NCBI GenBank assembly: GCA_950295325.1 | Contig: OX485807.1 | Span: forward strand, 26,259,666 to 26,323,665 | From: Polytrichum commune | Lineage: Eukaryota > Streptophyta > Polytrichopsida > Polytrichales > Polytrichaceae | Direction: 5' to 3' | DNA length: 64,000 bases | Shown: one piece after another, positions 57,671 through 64,000 of the stretch | Layout: each line of letters begins with the position of its first letter | Position numbering within the stretch: the first letter of the stretch is position 1 | Notes under the pieces: generated by a model | Database searches by the model: none | Told to the model about the DNA's origin: nothing | What the model saw: only the letters and a program-made list of their open reading frames with translations | Translations under genes and position numbers: made by a program

Positions 57671-58813
57671 CATGAACCCTATACATACCTAGGAATAAAT
57701 CTTGCACCATCATTCAAATAGAAAACACAAATAAATACCATCACAGCTAAAGTAATCAAACAATGTCAAGCCCTCGTAGCTTGCCCAGCTACTATGAAAC
57801 AAAAAATCAACATGGCAGACACAGTCATACGTGTTGGAATAGCATATAGTTTTTATGCAGTACTATACTCCATACCAGCCATAAAAAAACTAGACAAAAA
57901 AATCATCGCACTCCATAAAACAATATGCGGAATACCTAAATGCACATCTAATATTGCCACGCAACTCCCCCACAACCTATTTGGAATTGAAGCATTTTCA
58001 TTACAAAATGCCTATCTAAGGTGCATTGGAGAACAATTACAAAATGCCCTCAATGACAAAGGGAGAATTGGGAGAATATATACCAGTCTAGTACAATTCA
58101 TACTCGCCACACATGGGGGCTCTCAAGAAATCACTCGCATTAAATACCACCACTGTGTTAGGTCACCCATCACTAGAACATTGTTCCTGCTAAAACATAA
58201 AGCCGGAGTCCATCTAAAAAGCATAATAAATAACTTTCTACTAACCCCATCCTCACTTGAAACTGCTTGGATGCAAGAAGCACAAATGCTACATGGCCTA
58301 AACTCCAACATCTCACTTAAACTACTACACAAATTACTTATACATAATATAACCACACTAGACCAAATTACCTTGCCTAATGGTACCACTCTGATGAACA
58401 AGGACGAATTCAAAATCTACCACTTCACTCCTTCTAAACTTATCCAAAGCGCACTTAACATAGCTAATGAACTATTTTGCCACCCCCCCTGCAATCAATG
58501 CCCCCTACCCTGCCAACAACACCACCCACCAAGATCCCTCAAAAACAAATATATAATAAGAAATCACAACATTCTACCTCACACACCGACCGCCCCCGTA
58601 CACCCTCTTAACCCCCCCATCCCCCATCTACCTCCTCCCCCCAACAACATGCTTAAAGACCCCCGACAATTTCCCATACACAAAATACTCGATCACAAAC
58701 AAAAACAATCTAACGACCACAATGGAATAAAAAGAACAGTTACGTCATATATGTGTCAATGGACCACAACAAATAACAACACATATAATAAATGGCGAAC
58801 CCAAAGGGACCTA
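57671..58813 (+). pseudogene. LINE ORF2 post-RT region with Cys cluster
   Basis: The RT frame continues past TAA (57668) and a TAG (about 57719), through HEPYTYLGINL (the typical YLG motif after the RT fingers and palm) and on for about 340 codons. A Cys cluster, CHPPCNQCPLPC (58478-58513), is spaced C-x3-C-x2-C-x3-C and is followed by His residues, a probable zinc-binding element. The frame runs directly into the transposon insertion at 58814 and resumes on its far side. Confidence 0.75.
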
Positions 58814-59756
58814 CCGTAGGTTCATAGCTGGTTCGACACATGTTAGCCGAATAATTAATTAAATTTAAAAAAGTCCGTTCGGCACCTAAAAATAGAATAT
58901 TCATATTTTTGGCAATTTTCTCTTTCAATTTTAAAATTTCGGCTTAAATTCATTTTCTATCTTCTATTTAAGCTTATATCTTGTACATATCTCTTGCATT
59001 GAATGACAAGTAAGATGTGAGTGAAGAGTTGAGAATGCTCTGTGCTTTATGCAAGTAGAGTGGAGTTGTGTTCAACAATGCATATGGGATATGTAAACTT
59101 TGAGGTGAAGCACCGAGTTAGACTTCATTTTTATATCACGCATAACTTTTGCATAGAGTCTTCAAATGACATAAAATTTGTTGGAGGTGGAAGATTACTT
59201 GATTTCTAAACTTTTCTTAGACCAACAAAATTCCAAAAAAGTTGATCTTCTATGCACAAATGAGCTCCGAAAAACTGTTATGAACGCATTTTAATTTTTT
59301 GATCTTTACACGGCTGCAATGTTTTGTCCATATCTTTTGCATAAAGACTTATTTTGACACAAAACTTGTTGGAGGTGGAAGAAGGATTGATTTCTCAACT
59401 TTTGTTAGTTGGACAAAATTCTATAAAACTTCATCTTCTATGCTCAATTGGACTCCAAAAATTTGTGTACAACACATTTGAAAAGCCTCACCTAGAGTCT
59501 TGCTACTTCTTAACCCATATTCTTTGTGGACTAATGTAAGTGAGCTTGATTACAAAAGGAGCACCTTCTCTCTTTCAAAATTCACATATGCTTCCACTGT
59601 AAGTAAAAACTCTAGTGAGAAGTAAAAATTTCTTACTTTTCAGAAATTTTGAAAAATAATTAATTTCATATTCGGCAAAAAATGCCAATAATATTCCAAA
59701 TTTTTCGGCATCTATTTTTAGAATTATTTTCTGTCGAACCAGCTATGAACCTACGG
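58814..59756. mobile_element. 943-bp TIR element in the LINE, TA target duplication
   Basis: The ends are 25-bp perfect inverted repeats (58814-58838 and 59732-59756), beginning CCGTAGGTTCATAGCTGGTT. TA lies on both sides (58812-58813 and 59757-59758). The weaker inverted similarity continues inward (TTCGGC...TAAAAATAGA). The interior is AT-rich, contains an internal repeated segment (CATAACTTTTGCATA, TTGTTGGAGGTGGAAGA at 59140-59200 and 59330-59400), and has no transposase. TA duplication and TIRs fit a Tc1/mariner-superfamily non-autonomous element (Stowaway-like, but long). Confidence 0.92.
59140..59480. repeat. Internal ~190-bp duplication within the TIR element
   Basis: Two segments share CATATCTTTTGCATA/CATAACTTTTGCATAG, TTTGTTGGAGGTGGAAGA, TTGATTTCT.AACTTTTGTTAG, CAAAATTC, TTCATCTTCTATGC and TCCAAAAA. 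This is non-coding. Confidence 0.65.
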
Positions 59757-60900
59757 TATACCCCTACTGTGAAGCCAACATATGCAATCACAACACAAAC
59801 CTGCTTATCCAATATTACACAGAAAGACAACACAATCATTTTTCAAACATCATTAACGCTTACTTCACCACGGAACAACACCGAGACACAAGATACATCA
59901 CACCATCCACAATAATTCCGCTAGCACATATCTCTATTAGTGAATGCAACCCATAAAACGACATTGAAACAAATTCTGATAATATCCAAACACAATTCGA
60001 TGTCGCCCACATATACGAAGACAATGGAAGGCATCTCATCACCATCCCGAAAGCTAGACTAACATGGCTATGGAAACAATACCAATTGGCAAAAAATACC
60101 ACACATGGTCTAGAACCATCTACCCAATCATTCGAAACTGAAATTGTCTGGCTATACCAAAGATACAAATACCGTATCCCAAAGAACGATCCACTCAAAA
60201 GAGCCCAATATACAATACCAACTCAAATACTGGATCTACTAATTAGAACATTCAATATTACCTACTCATACTTTTCATCCCCAGTTACATGTCCTACACA
60301 ATTCATCCAATTCTACTCACCCTTTTCACGAGACATAATATTTGGATCCTTAGGAAAAATGTTTGACTATAAATGGCAAGGAATTGGATATGCACATCCT
60401 CACACCTCAACATACCTACAACAAGCCATTCACTGGGCACGCATGGCGGCCCAAAATGACCCTTACACAATCACTATAATTATATCCCCAGACATTGACT
60501 GGTACCAAAACTCGAACCCACACACAGGCCCATTCCCAGACACACATGTCATTGCCCATTTTGCTGCTGACACAATCACATACGAAGAACCAACAATACC
60601 CCCCGAACTCAATACTACAAGGAAAGAACCATCTACCATGCAAATATTCTGTATCCATCACCAAAATAATAACATAGGTACCTACGAACAAATAAAGCTA
60701 ATACACGACACAGCAAATAACCTCCAAATATTACAAAGCCACACTCAAATTGCACCACCCACCCCTCCGAACATCACCGTTAACCCTAGTAAAAAATGGG
60801 CTAAATCAAACTACCCAAACACACCCCTATACAATAATAACCCCACCCCACAACTCCCAAACTACTAAACCAACTTACCACTAAAATTCCACCCCCAATT
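59757..60900 (+). pseudogene. LINE ORF2 spacer between Cys cluster and RNase H
   Basis: With the 945 nt of insertion plus TA removed, the upstream frame carries on through YPYCEANICNHN to a TAA at 59954-59956 and then for about 300 more codons, including KARLTWLWKQYQLAKNTTHG and AIHWARMAAQNDPY. A second TAA occurs at about 60866. I recognise no domain, but some LINEs carry an uncharacterised segment here. Both stops can be derived from CAA by one C-to-T change. Confidence 0.65.
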
Positions 60901-61275
60901 TAGCTACTACACAGATGGATCCTTTATAAAACCCAAAGAAATTGCCCCTGGAGTATGGAGAAGAGAAAGAGCTGGATACGGTATCTATAGCCCCAAAGGC
61001 TTAAATATCGCTAAAAGACTCCATGGACATCAAAACATACTATGTGCAGAAATGATGGCTATACACAAAACACTAAGAATCATCAATACACAATTCCCTA
61101 ATGAACCCGCATTTATATTCACAGACAGTCTAAATGTACTATATCTACTCAACACACAAATTAAACACCCCACTCTCCATAATAGTCACCCAGACCAAAC
61201 CACATTCAACTCCATGGTAAAAATCCTCCAAGACCGTACTGTGGAGGGCACCTTCAACCTTCCAGCCTCAGACGG
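60901..61275 (+). pseudogene. LINE RNase H domain, N-terminal part
   Basis: The first three acidic active-site residues are visible: Asp in YYTDGSF (60914-60916), Glu in CAEMMAIHKTL (61049-61051) and Asp in FTDSLNVLYLL (61124-61126). The domain stops at NLPASDG, where the solo-LTR-like insertion begins. RNase H would remove RNA from RNA:DNA hybrids in retrotransposition. Confidence 0.85.
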
Positions 61276-62844
61276 TGTAACCCGCTGCTGAACCGGTTTA
61301 CATGGAAGTTACTCCCACCAAAATTAGATCTTCTCTTCTCTAAGTCTCGTGAAGGTGTTTGCATTCTTCTGTATCTCAATTCCGTAACATGCAGTTCCAA
61401 TATCCTTATAAACTCTCTAAGAGTAGTTGGTCTAAGACTTATGTTTCCCTGAATCTAATGTCAAGGTTTGGTGTTCCTAAACCTTTAAATAGGTTTAGTA
61501 ACACAATGCTTTTCTTAATCAAGAATATTGTGTTCAAGACCCTTTTATAAATCCCTAGGGATAAAGTGTCCAAGTTGTCAAGTTTATGTTCCCCGAAAGT
61601 GCCCTTAACGAGAACACTTCTACAATATCTCTCAGTATGTAGTTCCTTTTAAATAATCTCTTAAATGGATAGGTACCTTAGACCTTAAGCTAATGTTTCT
61701 CAAACGTGTAATGTCAAGGTTAAGTGTTTCCCCGAGAGAAACATCCTCATACCATATCTTTCATGATTGAATTCATCTAAAACATATTTCCAAGTTTATA
61801 ACTCTCGTAATTTGAAACCATCTAAATTCTTCTACCCACAATATCTTTCATGTTTTGAATTTAGACCCTATCGATTTATAATCTTATATAGGATACTTAT
61901 TCATTCCTTTAGATTCCAATGCAATAATCTCTATTCCGTTCAAGTCTTCACACACATTGCCTAAATACCTTCATAAGGTAGCATACTCCCTCGCTAAGTC
62001 AAGACAACCTAGCGCGTGGAAGATACTTAGGCATAATTAAAATCCCTTTTACATTCCGTAATTTATAAGTGTATGCTCTCGAGCCAAATCTCTAAGGCTT
62101 AGCACATAATTGCTACTCCTTAGAAGATTCCAAATATTTGACTAAGGCCGGCTAAATCCCCAGAATATTCTCTTAGGCCGCCAAAATCCCTAAGTGCTAA
62201 GGTAGGGGATTTTGATGACGAGGTCACATCTCGGCCACCTTTGGTTCCAATCCTTTGCTTGCTTTATGATTTGATTAGTCTTATCAAGTCCTCTCAAGCA
62301 AACTAATCTCGGTGCCTCAAATCCAATGGCGTGAAAGGTAATGATGTGAACTTATGCTAAGGTGTCAAGCTTCGGCTTGAGGCATCATCACCTTTTCCAT
62401 CAATGAGCACTACCTAGGTGATTTGGTTTTCTTAGCTTAGATCCTCTTGCCTCAACCTCTTGCCAAGTACGAATAAGGTTTTAGGTGTGTAGTATCCCTT
62501 TTTAAGCTCAAGTGTTGCTACATTCATTCTCAATCATTTCCAATCATATTTCATATAAGATAATTTTCTTAATTGTTTTCTTAGGTGAATATGGTGTTCA
62601 CTTTCCTAAGGTCTTTTGAAAATCCCGCATACTCCAAATTCCTCCGTTATGCGGCCTCCTCCGAAATTTTGATTTACTAAGTCTTCAACTCCTTGTACGG
62701 ATTCTCAATCTCGCACGTTGCGTGATAACACTTTGTGAGCTCGCTCTGCTAACCGTGGTGAATGTCTTGCTCTCGCGAATGCGCCGCGGTACGCTAAAAA
62801 TCTCCCAACGTACCAAGTTCGCTCTGCCAATCCAATTGGAATTA

Positions 62845-62985
62845 CTAAGGCACCGCGGGTGCCTATATGTAATTCCAATGCACCGTGGGTGCCTATGGAA
62901 TTCCTAATGCGCCTCGGGCGCCTATGAATTTCCTAATGCACCTCGGGTGCCTAAGATTTCCTAACGCGCCTCGGGCGCCTAATGC
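62845..62985. repeat. Five tandem ~30-bp units, each with a GC palindrome
   Basis: Units carry GCACCGCGGGTGCC, GCACCGTGGGTGCC, GCGCCTCGGGCGCC, GCACCTCGGGTGCC and GCGCCTCGGGCGCC, separated by TATG.AATT.CCTAAT-type linkers. Each core can form a short stem. They lie in the presumed U3 of the solo LTR and may be protein-binding repeats. Confidence 0.85.
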
Positions 62986-63435
62986 GAACTCAAGACTCAA
63001 GATACGGGAGCTCGGACACTCATGTGAAATTTGCGGAATAGAATGAAGTGTATTAGGGCCCTCAAGTGGCCTCCTTATATAGTCTCACAAATCTACGTTT
63101 TCCTAGGATTTTTGTAAATGTTAGCTCGGCTAAATTTAGCAATTTATCTAATAATAGCCTGATTAAAAGTCTTTAACTCATAGAGATTAAATTTAAATAG
63201 TTTGAAATGTACTTCCTACCTACATGTGCTATGGTTGGATTCTCATCCATCCACCCCTAATTAAACATGTGCTCCTACACGGAATTATGTTCATGCCTTT
63301 TCATTTCTCAAATTGGGCCCTTTTTACATTCATTTCCAGTTACTATTTCGACCTTGTGGACTGGGCCCTATTCCCGGCCATAACTAGTTCGTTTGGTCCT
63401 ACTAGTAACCTAGCCTAGCTCGGACTAGTTCGTCC

Positions 63436-63442
63436 TTATAAA
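63436..63442 (+). promoter_or_regulatory. TATA-like box of the presumed LTR
   Basis: TTATAAA lies in the context CGTCCTTATAAAGGACC, with GC-rich sequence downstream and about 290 nt to the element end. Position and context fit an LTR core promoter. Confidence 0.5.
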
Positions 63443-63494
63443 GGACCCGGCAGTCTGCATTCGTTTGATAACCGGCTCTCGCCTCCCGATACTC

Positions 63495-63615
63495 GGCCAG
63501 CTCGTCTTCCTCTGTTGGCCGGTCTTGCCAGCTCGTCTTCTTTCGCCGGCCGGTCCGCCAGCTCATCCTCCTTCGTCCGCCAGCTCGTCCTCCTCACCCT
63601 GGCCAGCTCGGCCTC
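63495..63615 (+). repeat. GCCAGCTCGTC-type short repeats downstream of the TATA box
   Basis: GCCAGCTCGTC or close variants recur about five times, interleaved with GGCCGGTC. The reading frames passing through here (119 and 150 codons) are low-complexity and not convincing as genes. Confidence 0.6.
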
Positions 63616-63733
63616 GCTACCATTTCGCTCCTTGCAGCTTCCTAACGGCCCCGTTCTCACTTCGCTCTTCGCAGCTCCCAAACTCTCTTTTCCTGTCTCT
63701 GCCTTCTCACCTTCCCTGTTGCTGTGACGATCA

Positions 63734-64000
63734 CTTGGTGACACTACACGTACACAACCTATCACACTATACAAAGTCAGAGCACACGTCAACATTGACG
63801 GTAATGAAAAAGCGGATAAACTAGCAAAAGACGGGTTAGAATTAGAACACAGAATCGCCATACACCAATACGAACATGCCCACGCCACCCCATACTATTA
63901 TCAAAAGGACGTATGGGCCTCAATGGAAGAAGTCCCAGACAAAGGTCCAGTAAGATTCTTAGAAAAACAAATTAAAAAATATGACAGGGAAACCAATATA
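63734..64000 (+). pseudogene. LINE RNase H domain, C-terminal part, continuing past the window
   Basis: After the insertion the frame resumes with QPITLYKVRAHVNIDGNEKA and then DKLAKDGLE. This is the last RNase H motif, with catalytic Asp at 63815-63817 (GNEKAD). It is in the same frame as the first half, so the net insertion length (2463 nt) is a multiple of three. The frame stays open to the window end. The A/C-rich, G-poor composition returns here. Confidence 0.85.

Larger units (their letters stand above)
61276..63733. mobile_element. ~2.46-kb solo-LTR-like insertion splitting the RNase H
   Basis: The segment begins TGTAACCCGCTGCTG and ends GACGATCA, the TG...CA pattern of LTRs. A TATA-like box (TTATAAA, 63436-63442) near the 3' end is followed by about 290 nt of GC-rich, pyrimidine-rich sequence, resembling R-U5. 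There is no internal coding region and no second LTR, so a solo LTR is the simplest reading. The flanks share only GGTG (61274-61277 and 63737-63740), so the target duplication is unclear; boundaries may shift by a few bases. Its base composition differs sharply from the G-poor LINE on both sides. Confidence 0.7.
49086..64000 (+). mobile_element. Degenerate APE/RT/RNase H LINE with a 2A-like motif, continuing past the window
   Basis: The order is: tandem-repeat leader, ORF1, hexapeptide-repeat region, 2A, APE endonuclease, reverse transcriptase, Cys cluster, spacer and RNase H. The frame is broken at several defined places. Later insertions occupy 58814-59756 and about 61276-63733. ORF2 on the plus strand is rich in A and C and very poor in G, and both insertions stand out against that background. 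APE plus RT identifies an APE-type non-LTR retrotransposon; RNase H after the RT occurs only in some clades of these. I cannot assign the clade. The 5' end is uncertain, and the 3' end and poly-A tail lie outside the window. Confidence 0.85.

Noticed and set aside
61271-63730. Target duplication GACG(G/A) for the LTR (61271-61275 versus 63726-63730)
   Set aside because: This would give a net insertion that is not a multiple of three and put the RNase H halves in different frames. The TG...CA boundaries keep them in frame.
63436-63888. 150- and 119-codon ORFs in the GC-rich end of the solo LTR
   Set aside because: Both consist of low-complexity repeats. They overlap each other on opposite strands and run across the element boundary into the LINE.
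1-64000. tRNA, rRNA, CRISPR arrays, bacterial operons or organellar genes
   Set aside because: I looked for their characteristic repeats and motifs by eye and saw none. A covariance-model scan for small RNAs was not possible.

Overview
This is a nuclear plant DNA window, gene-poor and rich in transposons. The evidence is spliced genes with GT-AG introns and a plant-type leucine-rich-repeat receptor kinase. MITE-like inverted-repeat elements, long poly-C/poly-G runs and degraded transposons fill the rest. I saw nothing bacterial, organellar or CRISPR-like. The size of the intergenic space fits a large land-plant genome. A fern or lycophyte would suit, but I cannot fix the lineage from sequence alone.

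Layout. Positions 1-2440 are MITE debris. Positions 2750-5033 and 12939-15279 are two paralogous three-exon genes for a highly charged, lysine/glutamate-rich plant protein (324 and 326 aa). They lie about 10.2 kb apart, and near-identical blocks alternate with diverged blocks, which suggests gene conversion. Between them lie a Ty1/copia relic, a four-unit tandem repeat and MITEs. Positions 16540-22900 contain no recognisable gene but hold one long near-perfect palindrome. Positions 23494-27976 (minus strand) are an apparently intact 1109-aa LRR receptor-like kinase of the MUSTACHES type, with repeat-filled introns and a kinase-like domain lacking the usual VAIK lysine. Positions 28000-48900 hold MITE families, tandem duplications and a Tc1/mariner-type transposase relic.

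The main interest is a decayed but readable non-LTR retrotransposon (LINE) from about 49.0 kb to beyond the window end. In order it has: an in-frame tandem-repeat leader; ORF1; a long basic His-Pro-Lys hexapeptide-repeat region; a canonical 2A-like ribosome-skipping motif (GDIESNPGP, 54361-54387); an APE endonuclease; a reverse transcriptase; a Cys cluster; and an RNase H. From ORF2 onward the plus strand is visibly poor in G, and that property separates the LINE from the elements inserted in it. Two later insertions are nested in it. One is a 943-bp TIR element flanked by TA, and removing it restores the LINE frame. The other is a roughly 2.46-kb solo-LTR-like element that splits the RNase H active site.

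The LINE copy is dead, with several frameshifts and stops. Its architecture (2A between a His-Pro-Lys repeat protein and the EN-RT-RNH polyprotein, in a plant) is the best candidate here for something undescribed.
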